A stretch of DNA of 64,000 bases, taken from assembly GCF_034377285.1 (NCBI RefSeq), contig NZ_CP139715.1, forward strand, positions 124,001 to 188,000, read 5' to 3'. Position numbers and translations under genes: made by a program. Positions 1-11,793 of the stretch are shown here, one piece after another (position 1 is the first letter of the stretch; the number at the start of each line of letters is the position of its first letter). The DNA is from Thalassobaculum sp. OXR-137 (lineage in GTDB: Bacteria; Pseudomonadota; Alphaproteobacteria; Thalassobaculales; Thalassobaculaceae). The notes beneath the pieces were generated by a model. It saw nothing but the letters and a program-made list of their open reading frames with translations. It did no database searches and had not been told where the DNA came from.

Positions 1-1211
<1,211 letters not shown>

Positions 1212-1330
1212 GTCGGGTCTCCGAAAGACGGGCGGGGGCTCGGGGGTTCATGCCGGAGCCGGCGCCCGGAAGGGAATGGCAGGGACGGCAGGCAGGGCGG
1301 CCGCCGGGAAGCCCCGGCGGCCGCGCGCCG

Positions 1331-3142
<1,812 letters not shown>

Positions 3143-3229
3143 CGTTCCGCTCCTTCATTGTTGCGATCTCGCTGTCGGCGCCCGGTTCCTGAGGGGCGCC
3201 AGAGAGGATCAAGGTTGATAAAGACACAA

Positions 3230-3254
3230 CCGGCGCGGAAACCTTCCGCGCCGG
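3230..3254 (-). terminator. Hairpin between miaA and ilvB (terminator or ilv leader attenuator)
   Basis: A perfect 11-bp inverted repeat (CCGGCGCGGAA / TTCCGCGCCGG, 3-nt loop) is followed on the minus strand by TTGTGTCTTTATC. It lies 19 bp past the miaA stop and about 90 bp before the ilvB GTG. It could end miaA transcription or form part of an ilv leader; a second hairpin (GGCGCCC/GGGCGCC near 3177-3202) lies between it and ilvB. I found no convincing leader peptide rich in Ile, Val or Leu codons. Confidence 0.5.
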
Positions 3255-3273
3255 ACGGCCGGAACCTAGTCGC

Positions 3274-4239
3274 TCAGGATTTGGGCGTCAACAGCCAGGA
3301 GCGAATTTCCGAAAAGATTTTCTCAAAACCGCTTTTCGAAAATTGCGCGTCCATTCGGATATCAGACAGGAATTGATGACGAAACCAGGTCCGCTGGCGC
3401 TTGGCATATTGCCGCGTGGCAATGACCGACGCGTCGACCGTCCTATCCAGGTCGATTTTTCCATCAATATAATCAATAAGTTGCGGCACACCAATCGCCC
3501 GCATCGCCGGCAGAGACCGGTCCAGGTTGAGGGCGGCGAGCCCTCGGACCTCCTCGATCGCCCCCTGCGCAATCATCTTTCGAAACCTGACCTCCACCGC
3601 CTCGGCCGAAACCGGCCGCGGCGGGAACAGAAGCACCCGGCAGAACGCCAGATCGTCGCGCCCGCCGGTCGGCTGGGCCTGCCAGTCCGACAGGGCGCGG
3701 CCGGTCGCCGTCGCCACGGCCCAGGCGCGCTGCAGCCGCTGGGAATCCCCCGGATCCAACCGGGCGCCGAGCACCGGGTCGAGGGGGCGGAGCTCTTCCC
3801 TGAAGGCTTCGCCCCCGAGCCGGCGGTACCGGGCGATCGCCTCCTCCACCACGGCCGGCGGGACCGGCGGGACCTCGGCGATGCCCTGCATCAGGGCGTT
3901 CAGGTAGAGCCCGGTGCCACCGCACAGGATCGGCACCTGCCCGGCGGCCAGTGCCGCGTCGATCTCCGCCGAGGCAGCGTCGCGCCACCAGGCGACGGAC
4001 CCGCGCTCGGCGGCCGGCAGCACGCCGAACAGCCGGTGCGGCACCCGCGCCTCGTCCTGCGGCGACGGCCGGTCGGTCAGGATCCGCAGCTCGCGATAGA
4101 CCTGCATGCTGTCGGCATTGATGACCACGCCGCCCAGGGCTTCGGCCAGCTCCAGGGCCAGCGCCGTCTTGCCGCTGGCGGTCGGCCCGGCGATGACGAG
4201 CACGGAATTTGACGCGGAAGGCGTGGCGGCGCTGGACAT
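3274..4239 (-). CDS. miaA: tRNA dimethylallyltransferase
   Basis: MiaA transfers a dimethylallyl group from DMAPP to N6 of adenosine 37 in tRNAs that read codons starting with U. The 321-residue protein has the P-loop GPTASGKT at residues 18-25, followed by NADSMQVYREL and the DRPS, HRLFG and GGTGLYLNALMQG motifs typical of the family. The ATG at 4237-4239 is used here; an in-frame GTG at 4201-4203 would give a start (VLVIAGPTASG) closer to many homologues. No clear Shine-Dalgarno precedes either. It is divergent from serB, whose start lies only about 29 bp away. Confidence 0.95.
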   Translation of the reverse strand: MSSAATPSASNSVLVIAGPTASGKTALALELAEALGGVVINADSMQVYRELRILTDRPSPQDEARVPHRLFGVLPAAERGSVAWWRDAASAEIDAALAAGQVPILCGGTGLYLNALMQGIAEVPPVPPAVVEEAIARYRRLGGEAFREELRPLDPVLGARLDPGDSQRLQRAWAVATATGRALSDWQAQPTGGRDDLAFCRVLLFPPRPVSAEAVEVRFRKMIAQGAIEEVRGLAALNLDRSLPAMRAIGVPQLIDYIDGKIDLDRTVDASVIATRQYAKRQRTWFRHQFLSDIRMDAQFSKSGFEKIFSEIRSWLLTPKS

Positions 4240-4268
4240 GGCTCGCCGCTACGCGATAAGTGCGCTTC

Positions 4269-5165
4269 ATGCAACAGGTTCTGACACTCTGCGCCGCCCC
4301 CGGCGCCCTCGCCGCCGACACCCTCGTCACCGCCGCCCGCCTTCTGGCGGAAGCCGATGCCCGGACCGGCGACCCGCGCTGGCTGGCCCGCGAGGAGGCC
4401 GCCGACATTCCGTTCGACGCCGACCGGCCCGTGGACGCCCTGGCCCGGGTGCGTGCCGGGCTCGAGACGGTGCCGGTGGACGTGAACGGTGCCCCGTCGG
4501 AGGGCCGGCGCAAGCGGCTGCTGATCGCCGACATGGACAGCACGATCATCCTCGGCGAGTCCCTGGACGAGCTGGCCGAGTTCGCCGGGATCCGCGAGCA
4601 GATCGCCGCGATCACCGCCCGGGCCATGCGCGGTGAGCTGGATTTCGAGGGCGCCCTGAGGGAGCGGGTGGGCATGCTGAAGGGCCTGCCGGCCTCGACC
4701 ATCGACACCGTGATCGACGGTCTGCAGCTCACCCCCGGCGCGACCGAGCTGGTGGCGACCATGAAGGCGGCCGGCGCCTATTGCGCGCTGGTTTCCGGCG
4801 GGTTCAAGCCGATGACCGGGGCGATCCGCCAGCGGGTCGGCTTCGACGAGGACCGCTCCAACATCCTGCATGTGGCGGACGGCGCTCTGACGGGCACGGT
4901 GGGGGAACCGATCCTCGGCCGCGACGCCAAGCTGGCCACGCTGAAGGAACTATGCGCCAAACACGGGCTGGGCCTGGACGCGGCCATCGCGGTCGGCGAC
5001 GGCGCCAACGATCTGGCGATGCTCGAAGTCGCAGGGATGGGGGTCGCCTTTCGGGCGAAGCCGGCGGTGCGCGATGCGGCCGGCTTCAGGATCGAGCATT
5101 CGGACCTGCGCGGCCTGCTCTATCTCCAGGGCTACACGGAAACCGATATCGTCAGTCCCGGCTGA
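4269..5165 (+). CDS. serB: Phosphoserine phosphatase
   Basis: SerB is the HAD-family phosphatase of the last step of serine synthesis. The ATG at 4269 gives 298 residues beginning MQQVLTLCAAPG; a GTG nine bases upstream (4260) is also in frame. Visible HAD motifs are DMDSTI (nucleophile Asp88 and general acid Asp90), SGGFKPM (motif II), the downstream Lys region and GDGANDLAML (motif IV). The family-typical RGELDFEGALRERV segment is also present. The start is very close to the divergent miaA start, and no ribosome binding site is obvious, so a leaderless transcript is possible. Confidence 0.95.
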   Translation: MQQVLTLCAAPGALAADTLVTAARLLAEADARTGDPRWLAREEAADIPFDADRPVDALARVRAGLETVPVDVNGAPSEGRRKRLLIADMDSTIILGESLDELAEFAGIREQIAAITARAMRGELDFEGALRERVGMLKGLPASTIDTVIDGLQLTPGATELVATMKAAGAYCALVSGGFKPMTGAIRQRVGFDEDRSNILHVADGALTGTVGEPILGRDAKLATLKELCAKHGLGLDAAIAVGDGANDLAMLEVAGMGVAFRAKPAVRDAAGFRIEHSDLRGLLYLQGYTETDIVSPG

Positions 5166-5171
5166 CCGGCC

Positions 5172-5654
5172 TCAGTTCGGATAACTGACCACCGGCAGGC
5201 CGCGGTTCAGCCAGCCGGGCTCGGCGCCCGTCTCGTCGTACCGGCCGAACATGCCTTCCTTGATATTGTAGACCTGGGTGAACCCGGCGGCGACGAGCCA
5301 GGCCTGGGCCTTGGTGGAGCGCACGCCGGTTTCCGCGATCGTGGCGACGGGGCGGTCCAGGTCGCCGCGCACGGCCACCAGGGCGGCGGCGATGAACCCG
5401 TCTCGGCCGTCGGGATTGTGAATGCTGGCCCCGACGGCGCCTTGGGCGAGGCCGGTCTGGCGCCATTCCCGCTCGGCCCGGACGTCGAGGATGCTGATCT
5501 CGCCCCGGGCCGCCATGGCATGAGCCTCGGAGGCGTCGATCCTGCCATCCGGCGGCATCGCCCTGGCAAACCCATAGATTCCGCCCAGGCCCAGCACGGC
5601 AGCGAGGGAGAGAAGGACGACGAAATCGAGAGGCAGACGCTGAGGCATGCCCAA
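5172..5654 (-). CDS. Membrane-anchored rhodanese-like protein lacking the catalytic Cys
   Basis: The 160-residue protein has one N-terminal membrane segment (about residues 10-30) followed by a rhodanese domain (about 38-158) with ISILDVRAEREW, GASIHNP and a C-terminal GW.NRGLPV end. In active sulfurtransferases the loop is C-x-x-G-x-R-S; here it reads AETGVRS, so Ala107 occupies the Cys position. It therefore probably does not carry persulfide and may bind a partner or another anion instead. It is convergent with serB (stop codons 6 bp apart) and is the last minus-strand gene before the degP group, 150 bp away. The exact role is unknown. Confidence 0.8.
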   Translation of the reverse strand: MGMPQRLPLDFVVLLSLAAVLGLGGIYGFARAMPPDGRIDASEAHAMAARGEISILDVRAEREWRQTGLAQGAVGASIHNPDGRDGFIAAALVAVRGDLDRPVATIAETGVRSTKAQAWLVAAGFTQVYNIKEGMFGRYDETGAEPGWLNRGLPVVSYPN

Positions 5655-5804
5655 GGCTACCTGATTCCCCCGTCGACGTGAGCGAAATTCGTCAAATGAT
5701 GAAACTGGATAAAACGGGACCCGCCAGAAATAGGAACGGCGCCGGTTCCTTGGGAACCGGCGCCGCCTCCTCGCTCCGCGATAAGGGCCTGGGGGGCGGG
5801 GGGA

Positions 5805-7334
5805 TCAGCCCTTGTCGATACGGAGCGGGATAAATCTCTGCTCCCCTTGTCTATTGACCAGCAGAAGGATGGTTTTCTTCCCATTGGTGCGATGATCTTC
5901 TACGAGACGGCGCACATCCTCGAGGGAACGAACCTCATCCTGGGCGACTTCGACGATCACGTCGCCCTCACGCAGGCCTTTGTCGGCAGCGTCAACCGTG
6001 TCGTCCACCTCGGTGACGACAACGCCTTCGACCTCTTCCGTGACGCCATATTGCTCTCGCAATTGCGGCGTCAGCGTGGCGAGACCGAGGCCAAGCGAGT
6101 CGACGCGGCCTTCTTCCACCGGTCCCGGAGTGGCCGACGTGGTCAGCATCCGCGCTTCCTCGGCCTGTTCCAGCTCGCCGAGGGTCGCCATGACGGTCAT
6201 GGACGCACCGTCGCGCCAGACCTCCACGGGAACCTCGCGGCCGACCCGGGTCTCGGCGACGATGCGCGGCAGAGTGCGCATCTCGTCCACCGGCTGGCCG
6301 TTGAACCCGGTGATGATGTCGCCCGGCTGGATGCCGGCCGCCTGGGCCGGGCCGTCCGGGGTCACATCGGCGACCAGGGCGCCGCGGGCGGTATCGAGCC
6401 CGAGGCTGTCGGCGATATCGGGGCTGACCTGCTGGATCCGCACTCCGAGCCAGCCGCGACGGGTCCGGCCGAACTCGCGCAACTGATCGACAACCCCGCT
6501 GGCGAGGTCGGAGGCGATGGCGAAGCCGATGCCCACCGAGCCGCCGGTCTGCGAGAAGATGGCGGTGTTGATGCCGACCACCTTGCCCTCGAGGTTGAAC
6601 AGCGGGCCACCGGAGTTGCCGCGGTTGATCGAGGCGTCGGTCTGCAGGAAGTCGTCGTACGGACCCTGGCCGATGTCGCGGCCGCGGGCCGACACGATAC
6701 CGGCGGTCACGGTACCGCCGAGGCCGAACGGGTTGCCGATCGCCACCACCCAGTCGCCGACGCGCAGGGCGCCGGAATCGCCGAATTCGACATAGGGCAG
6801 CTCGCGGTTGCCCGGATTGATCGACAGGACGGCCACGTCGGTCTTCGGGTCCTTGCCGATCAGCGTCGCTTCGTACTCGGTGTCGTCCTGCAGGCGGACC
6901 TTGATCTCGTCCGCGTCGGCGATGACGTGATTGTTCGTCACCACGATGCCGGCGGGATCGATGATGAACCCGGAGCCCAAAGACTGGGCCGAGCGCGGAC
7001 GCGAGGGCCGCTGGCCCTGATTGCGCTCGAAGAAGTCCTTGAAGAACTCCTCGAACGGCGAGCCCGGCGGGAACTGCGGCATGTCCGGCATACGCGACGA
7101 ATCGACCGTCTGCGTCGTGGCGATGTTCACCACGGCCGGCAGCAGCCGCTCGGCGAGATCGGCGAAACTTTCAGGCGGCGCCTTGGCATGCGCCGGGTTT
7201 GACAGCGCCATGCCGAACGCCAGCATGGTCGCCAGTGCAGCCGCCAGCGCCATCCGATACAGATTGGCGGCGGCTTCCGACCGACCGTCTTCCGCGAGGA
7301 CGCGTACTGCGGTGGCAGAGGTCTTCAGGCCCAT
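5805..7334 (-). CDS. degP: Periplasmic serine protease, Do/DegP (HtrA) family
   Basis: This is a periplasmic protease/chaperone that degrades misfolded envelope proteins. The start at 7334 (MGLKTSATAV) is preferred because AGAGAGGGA lies upstream, although the frame stays open to 7433. The 509-residue product has a membrane signal region (about 28-50, ending AHAKA), a trypsin-like domain with His136 (TNNHVI), Asp166 (KTDVAVL) and Ser241 (GNSGGPL), then two PDZ domains (about 285-375 and 410-500) with GWLGVRIQ and ADKGLREGDVI. It is the last gene of the hflK-hflC-DUF2065 cluster. Naming as degP rather than degQ or mucD is tentative. Confidence 0.93.
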   Translation of the reverse strand: MGLKTSATAVRVLAEDGRSEAAANLYRMALAAALATMLAFGMALSNPAHAKAPPESFADLAERLLPAVVNIATTQTVDSSRMPDMPQFPPGSPFEEFFKDFFERNQGQRPSRPRSAQSLGSGFIIDPAGIVVTNNHVIADADEIKVRLQDDTEYEATLIGKDPKTDVAVLSINPGNRELPYVEFGDSGALRVGDWVVAIGNPFGLGGTVTAGIVSARGRDIGQGPYDDFLQTDASINRGNSGGPLFNLEGKVVGINTAIFSQTGGSVGIGFAIASDLASGVVDQLREFGRTRRGWLGVRIQQVSPDIADSLGLDTARGALVADVTPDGPAQAAGIQPGDIITGFNGQPVDEMRTLPRIVAETRVGREVPVEVWRDGASMTVMATLGELEQAEEARMLTTSATPGPVEEGRVDSLGLGLATLTPQLREQYGVTEEVEGVVVTEVDDTVDAADKGLREGDVIVEVAQDEVRSLEDVRRLVEDHRTNGKKTILLLVNRQGEQRFIPLRIDKG

Positions 7335-7510
7335 AACTTGTCTTGTCCCTCTCTTCTCGAACCGGCTTCGGAAGACAGCATCGCGACTATCGCCCCACCG
7401 CACAACAGGTGGGCTGTCGGGGGCGACAGTCAACGCCCGGCCGGGTCTCCGTTCAGACTTTCGTATACGTATGGTGTGGCTCGATTGCGGCGGCGGTCAC
7501 AATCCGGCGA

Positions 7511-7696
7511 TCAGCCGCGCAGCAGCCAGAGCAGGAGGACGCCGATGATGGCCGCGGCGAGGCCGGCGATCCGCAGGGCGCCCGCCGGTTGCGCCAGGAC
7601 CACCGTCATCGCCCGCCGCATGGCTTCCGGGGCTGCGGCGTAGAGCAGCCCCTCGATCACCAAGACCAACGCAAAAGCGGCGAGGAAATCGCTCAT
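7511..7696 (-). CDS. DUF2065 small membrane protein
   Basis: This 61-residue protein has two hydrophobic helices (about residues 3-20 and 38-59) separated by a short basic loop (APEAMRRAM). The size and pattern match the DUF2065 (YjeT-like) family, which is often found directly after hflC. Here it lies 48 bp after hflC and about 180 bp before degP on the same strand. No catalytic residue is apparent. A role in HflKC or protease assembly is suggested only by position. Confidence 0.82.
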   Translation of the reverse strand: MSDFLAAFALVLVIEGLLYAAAPEAMRRAMTVVLAQPAGALRIAGLAAAIIGVLLLWLLRG

Positions 7697-7744
7697 GATC
7701 TCGCTCGCCGCCTTGTCGTTATCGTGCAGGGCCGGATCGGCCGG

Positions 7745-8635
7745 TCACTGGACCGGCGCCGGGACCCCGCCGGTGATGGAGTTGAAGTACTTGAAGAAGT
7801 CGCTGTCGGGCGAGAGCACCATGGTGGTGTCGCCCGAGCCTTCGTTGACCATCGTCCGATAGGCCTGCATCGACCGGTAGAAGGCGAAGAACTCCGGATC
7901 GCGACCGAACGCATCGGCGTAGATCTTGATCGCCTGGCCGTCGCCTTCACCGCGCAGGGTCTCGGCTTCTTTCTGGGCCTCGGCGACGATGACCGTGCGC
8001 TGCTTGTCGGCATCGGCCCGGATCTTCTGCGCCTGCTCGTTACCCTGGGCGCGGAACTCGCGGGCTTCGCGCTCACGCTCGGAGGTCATGCGGTCGAAGA
8101 TGTTCTGCTTGGTGGCGTCCGGATAGTCCGCCCGGCGGATACGCACCTCGATCAGTTCCATCCCGAAGCGCTTGGCACTCTCGTTCACCTCGGCGCGGAT
8201 GTCGGTCATGATCTGCGCGCGCTGCTCCGACAGGACGTCGATCAGGGTCTTGTTGCCCAGCACCTGACGCAGCGAGGAGTTGATGACCACCGAGAGCCGC
8301 GACGACGCCTCCCGCTCGGTCCGCACGGCCCGGAAGAACTGCAGCGGATCGACGATCTTGTAGCGGGCGTAGCTGTCCACATCGAGACGCTTCTGATCCG
8401 ACAGGATGACCTGCTGGCGCGGCGGATCGACGTCGAGCGCCCGGCGCTCGTAGTAGATCGTGTTTTCCGCCACCGGGATCTTGAAGTTCAGTCCCGGCTC
8501 GCGGATTTCACGCACCGGCTCACCGAAGCGTACGACCAGCGCCTGCTCCGTCTCATCGACGATGAAGAAGGACTGCGACAGGACGATGCCGATGATGACG
8601 ACGATAATACCGAGAACGGCTAGGGTCCGGTTCAT
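7745..8635 (-). CDS. hflC: HflC, SPFH subunit of the HflKC/FtsH membrane complex
   Basis: HflC pairs with HflK to form a large periplasmic-facing SPFH assembly that regulates the FtsH protease. The 296-residue protein has one N-terminal membrane helix (about 5-24), the SPFH/band 7 domain beginning VDETEQALVVRFGEPV, and a long charged coiled coil rich in REREAREFRAQGNEQAQKI near residues 180-235. Its ATG shares one base with the hflK stop (TGATG), implying translational coupling. Length and order agree with the family. Confidence 0.95.
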   Translation of the reverse strand: MNRTLAVLGIIVVIIGIVLSQSFFIVDETEQALVVRFGEPVREIREPGLNFKIPVAENTIYYERRALDVDPPRQQVILSDQKRLDVDSYARYKIVDPLQFFRAVRTEREASSRLSVVINSSLRQVLGNKTLIDVLSEQRAQIMTDIRAEVNESAKRFGMELIEVRIRRADYPDATKQNIFDRMTSEREREAREFRAQGNEQAQKIRADADKQRTVIVAEAQKEAETLRGEGDGQAIKIYADAFGRDPEFFAFYRSMQAYRTMVNEGSGDTTMVLSPDSDFFKYFNSITGGVPAPVQ

Positions 8636-9828
8636 CAGTTGCCTCCCTTCTGCGTGCTGGACGCGCCCGCCGGGCGGTTGTTGTTCAACCGGTTCTGAAG
8701 CTCCGGCAGGGGCAGATACGGCACCACGCCGCTGCCGCCGGCGTCATCGTCGATGATCACCTTGTTCACGTTGCTCAGGATGTCCTCCAGCGTCTCCAGA
8801 TAGATCCGCTTGGTGGTGACGTCCTTCGCCTGGACATAGGCCTCGTAGACCGAATTGAAGCGGTTGGCGTCACCCTGGGCCCGATTGACCACCTCCTGGC
8901 GATACGCGTCGGCCCCTTCGATGAGCTGGGCCGCCTCGCCTCGGGCCCGCGGCACCACGTCGTTCCGGTACGCCTCGGCCTCGTTCTTCAGTCGCTCGAG
9001 GTCCTGACGGGCGCGCTGCACCTCGTTGAAGGCGTCGATGACCTGTGTCGGCGGGTCGACCTGGTCGAGCTGCACGGACCGGATCTCGATGCCGGCGCCG
9101 TACTCGTCCACCAGAGCCTGAAGCTGCTGCTGGGCCGCGACCTGGATCTGACCGCGGCGTTCGGTCAGCGCATCCTGGATGCGCGTGTTGCCGATGATGT
9201 CGCGCATGACGGCTTCGGCGGACACCTTCACCGTCTGCTCGGGATTCTGCAGGTTGAACAGGAAGTCGCCCGGGCTGCGGATGATCCAGAACACGACGAA
9301 ATCGATGTCGATGATGTTCTCATCGCCGGTGATCATCATGCTTTCTTCCGCCACATCCCGGCCGGTACCGGTGCGCGAGTCGCCACCAGAGCGGAAGCCG
9401 ATCTCGATCCGGTTTTCACGGGTCACGTCGGGGCGGAACACCTCGCCGAACGGCGCCGGCCAGTTCCACTGCAGACCCGGTTCCTTCGGAACGCCGTCAT
9501 ACTTGCCGAACACCAGTTCGATGCCGAGCTGGTTCGGCTGAACGCGGTAGAAACCGTTCGCCGCCCACAGGCCGGCGAGAATGAGCACCGCAAGCACGAT
9601 CAGCTTCGGGCCGCCGAAGCCGCTCGGCAGCATGCCTTTGAAGCGCTGCTGCTGCCGGCGCAGCATGTCCTCTATATCCTTCGGGCTCGGCCCCTGGCCG
9701 CCGCCGCCGCCACCATTGCCCCGTGGACGACCCCAAGGCGAATTGCCGCGGCCGCCGCCGTTGCCTCCGCCGTTACCGCCGCCGCCCCATGGGCCCTGCC
9801 CGCGTCCCCCTTGATCGCTCCAAGGCAT
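8635..9828 (-). CDS. hflK: HflK, SPFH subunit of the HflKC/FtsH membrane complex
   Basis: HflK is the larger partner of HflC. The 397-residue product has the characteristic Gly/Pro/Asn-rich cytoplasmic N-terminus (residues 1-50, GGGGN runs), a conserved PKDIEDMLRRQQ segment, one membrane helix (about 75-93) and an SPFH domain starting RVQPNQLGIELVFGKY, followed by a coiled coil (about 265-320). It is the first gene of the minus-strand hflK-hflC-DUF2065-degP set and is divergent from mrp. The glycine-rich repeats are coding and should not be read as a DNA repeat element. Confidence 0.95.
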   Translation of the reverse strand: MPWSDQGGRGQGPWGGGGNGGGNGGGRGNSPWGRPRGNGGGGGGQGPSPKDIEDMLRRQQQRFKGMLPSGFGGPKLIVLAVLILAGLWAANGFYRVQPNQLGIELVFGKYDGVPKEPGLQWNWPAPFGEVFRPDVTRENRIEIGFRSGGDSRTGTGRDVAEESMMITGDENIIDIDFVVFWIIRSPGDFLFNLQNPEQTVKVSAEAVMRDIIGNTRIQDALTERRGQIQVAAQQQLQALVDEYGAGIEIRSVQLDQVDPPTQVIDAFNEVQRARQDLERLKNEAEAYRNDVVPRARGEAAQLIEGADAYRQEVVNRAQGDANRFNSVYEAYVQAKDVTTKRIYLETLEDILSNVNKVIIDDDAGGSGVVPYLPLPELQNRLNNNRPAGASSTQKGGN

Positions 9829-9975
9829 GGCTCATCCTCTCTGTTCACTACCGCAGGGGACCTAGCATGCCACCAGCGCGTTGCAAAGCGCAGCCCAGCA
9901 CTCTATGTCCCGCTTGCATGCGGGAAGTCTTTTAAGGTTCCCGGTATGTTGGCGAAATCGCGGGGATTTCAAGCG

Positions 9976-11091
9976 ATGACAACGGTTTCCGAGCAATCTG
10001 TCCGAAAAGCCCTGGCCGAGGTCGTCGATCCGGGCTCCGGCGCCGCCCTGTCGGCGCTGGCGACGGTGTCCGGGCTGGTGATCAAAGACGGCAATATCGG
10101 CTTCTCGCTGGAAGTCGATCCGGCCAAGGGGCCGGGCCTGGAAGGCCTCCGCAAAGCCTCGGAATCCGCCGTTCTGGCGCTGCCCGGCGTGACCTCGGCG
10201 ACCGCCGTTCTCACCGCCCACCGCGCCGGAGCCGCGCCGCAGCCGCCGCGCGCCGCCCAGCCGCAGCAGGGCCGCATGCCGTCGCGCCCCGACCTGCCCG
10301 GCATCAAGGCGATCGTCGCCGTCGCCTCGGGCAAGGGCGGGGTGGGCAAATCGACCGTTGCCACCAACCTGGCCCTGGCGCTGGCCGGGCGGGGGCTGGA
10401 GGTCGGGCTGCTCGACGCCGACGTCTACGGGCCGTCCCTGCCGCGGATGATGGGGATCAACCGCAAGCCGGAGAGCCGGGACGGCAAGACGCTGATCCCG
10501 CTGGAGAACCACAGCATCAAATGCATGTCGATCGGCTTCCTGGTGGCCGAGGACACGCCGACCATCTGGCGCGGCCCGATGGTGATGAGCGCGCTGGAGC
10601 AGATGCTGCGCGACGTGGAATGGGGCGAGCTCGACGTGCTGGTGGTCGACATGCCGCCGGGCACCGGCGACGCCCAGCTCACTATGGCCCAGCGGGTGCC
10701 GCTGGCCGGCGCTGTGATCGTCTCCACGCCGCAGGACATCGCCCTGCTGGACGCCCGCAAGGGGCTCAACATGTTCCGCCGGGTCGACGTGCCGGTGCTC
10801 GGGATCGTGGAGAACATGAGCTATTTCCTGTGCCCCCATTGCGGCGAGCGCAGCGACATCTTCGGTCATGGCGGTGCGCGCCAGGAGGCGGAGACGCTGG
10901 GTGTGCCGTTCCTGGGCGAGGTGCCGCTGCATCTCGACATCCGGGTAGCGGGCGATGGCGGCACCCCCATCGTGGCGGCCGACCCGACGGGACCGCATGC
11001 CGCGGCCTTCGCCGCGATCGCCGAGAAGGTGGCGGCAGCGATCTCCGGGCCCTCCCAGCGCAAGGCAGCGCCGAGCATCGTGTTCGAATAG
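9976..11091 (+). CDS. apbC: Mrp/ApbC family Fe-S cluster carrier ATPase
   Basis: This P-loop ATPase binds and transfers [4Fe-4S] clusters to apoproteins. From the ATG at 9976 it is 371 residues: an N-terminal DUF59/FSCA-like domain (1-80, SVRKALAEVVDPGSG), a Pro/Gln-rich linker (85-105), the deviant Walker A SGKGGVGKS (118-126), the MPPGTGDAQL signature (226-235) and the cluster-binding CPHC (Cys286, Cys289). An upstream in-frame ATG at 9946 with AAGG before it would add ten residues and cannot be excluded. It is divergent from hflK, and a palindromic repeat follows its stop. Confidence 0.94.
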   Translation: MTTVSEQSVRKALAEVVDPGSGAALSALATVSGLVIKDGNIGFSLEVDPAKGPGLEGLRKASESAVLALPGVTSATAVLTAHRAGAAPQPPRAAQPQQGRMPSRPDLPGIKAIVAVASGKGGVGKSTVATNLALALAGRGLEVGLLDADVYGPSLPRMMGINRKPESRDGKTLIPLENHSIKCMSIGFLVAEDTPTIWRGPMVMSALEQMLRDVEWGELDVLVVDMPPGTGDAQLTMAQRVPLAGAVIVSTPQDIALLDARKGLNMFRRVDVPVLGIVENMSYFLCPHCGERSDIFGHGGARQEAETLGVPFLGEVPLHLDIRVAGDGGTPIVAADPTGPHAAAFAAIAEKVAAAISGPSQRKAAPSIVFE

Positions 11092-11107
11092 CTGTTCCTT
11101 CTTTCCA

Positions 11108-11207
11108 CACTCCCCGGATTTGTCCCGGGGTAATCCCGAACGCTGCTCCAACCCGGACGAGTTTGGTCCAGGCCCCACGGATTGCCCCGGAATAAATCCG
11201 AGGAGTG
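11108..11207. repeat. 100-bp palindromic repeat, copy A
   Basis: The ends are inverted repeats: CACTCCCCGGATTTGTCC at the left and AATAAATCCGAGGAGTG at the right, about 23 bp of near-perfect complementarity around a 54-bp centre. Copies of exactly the same length lie at 29563-29662 and 41299-41398. It sits between the convergent ends of apbC and folA, so a bidirectional terminator or mRNA-stabilising hairpin is possible. Confidence 0.85.
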
Positions 11208-11235
11208 AAGAGCTTATGTGGGGAGCGTCCCGGCC

Positions 11236-11724
11236 CTACCGCCGTACGCAATCGGCAAACGTGAAGGCCGGGCGTCCGTCCGCCGCCGGATGGGCCTCGC
11301 GCCAGGTCTCGCGCCACCGCGACCAGTCGAGCTCCGGGAACAGCACGTCCCCTTCCGCCTCCATATGCACGAAGGTGAGCGCCAGGCGGGTTGCCCCCGG
11401 CAGGGCCAGGGCGAAGATCTCGCCGCCGCCGATGACGAAGACCTCCGCCTCACCGGGACAGGCGGCGAGGGCGGCGTGCAGGTCGCCGGCCCGCTCCGCC
11501 CCGTCGGCCGACCACCCGGCGTCGCGGGTCACCACGATGGACCGCCGACCGGGCAGCGGCCGGCCGATGGAGTCCCAGGTGCGGCGCCCCATCACCATGC
11601 TGTGGCCCAGGGTGCGGCGCTTGAAATGGGCGAGATCGGCCGGCAGCGACCACGGCAGCCCCCGCCCGCTGTCGCCGATGACCCGGTTGTCCGCGACCGC
11701 GGCGATGAGTGTGACGTCGACCAT
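11236..11724 (-). CDS. folA: Dihydrofolate reductase
   Basis: FolA reduces dihydrofolate to tetrahydrofolate with NADPH and is the trimethoprim target. The 162-residue protein has the expected IGDSGRGLPWSLPADLAHFK start with Trp25 and the catalytic acid Asp30, the GHSMVMGRRTWDSIG NADPH-binding segment, and VFVIGGGEIFALALP. Length is typical. thyA, its frequent neighbour, is absent. It converges with apbC across a palindromic repeat and is divergent from the TPR gene at 11794, with about 70 bp between starts. Confidence 0.95.
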   Translation of the reverse strand: MVDVTLIAAVADNRVIGDSGRGLPWSLPADLAHFKRRTLGHSMVMGRRTWDSIGRPLPGRRSIVVTRDAGWSADGAERAGDLHAALAACPGEAEVFVIGGGEIFALALPGATRLALTFVHMEAEGDVLFPELDWSRWRETWREAHPAADGRPAFTFADCVRR

Positions 11725-11793
11725 CCCTGAACCTTGCGATTATTCACTCCTCCCACCGTGGCACCGCCGCGCCGGATCGGGCAAGATCGCAGG

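Noticed and set aside
3143-3273. Ilv leader peptide for attenuation
   Set aside because: Two hairpins are present, but no short frame rich in Ile, Val or Leu codons was found on the correct strand.
9690-9825. GGC/CCG-rich tandem-like stretch in the start of hflK
   Set aside because: It encodes the usual glycine-rich HflK N-terminus in frame, so it is coding and not a DNA repeat element.
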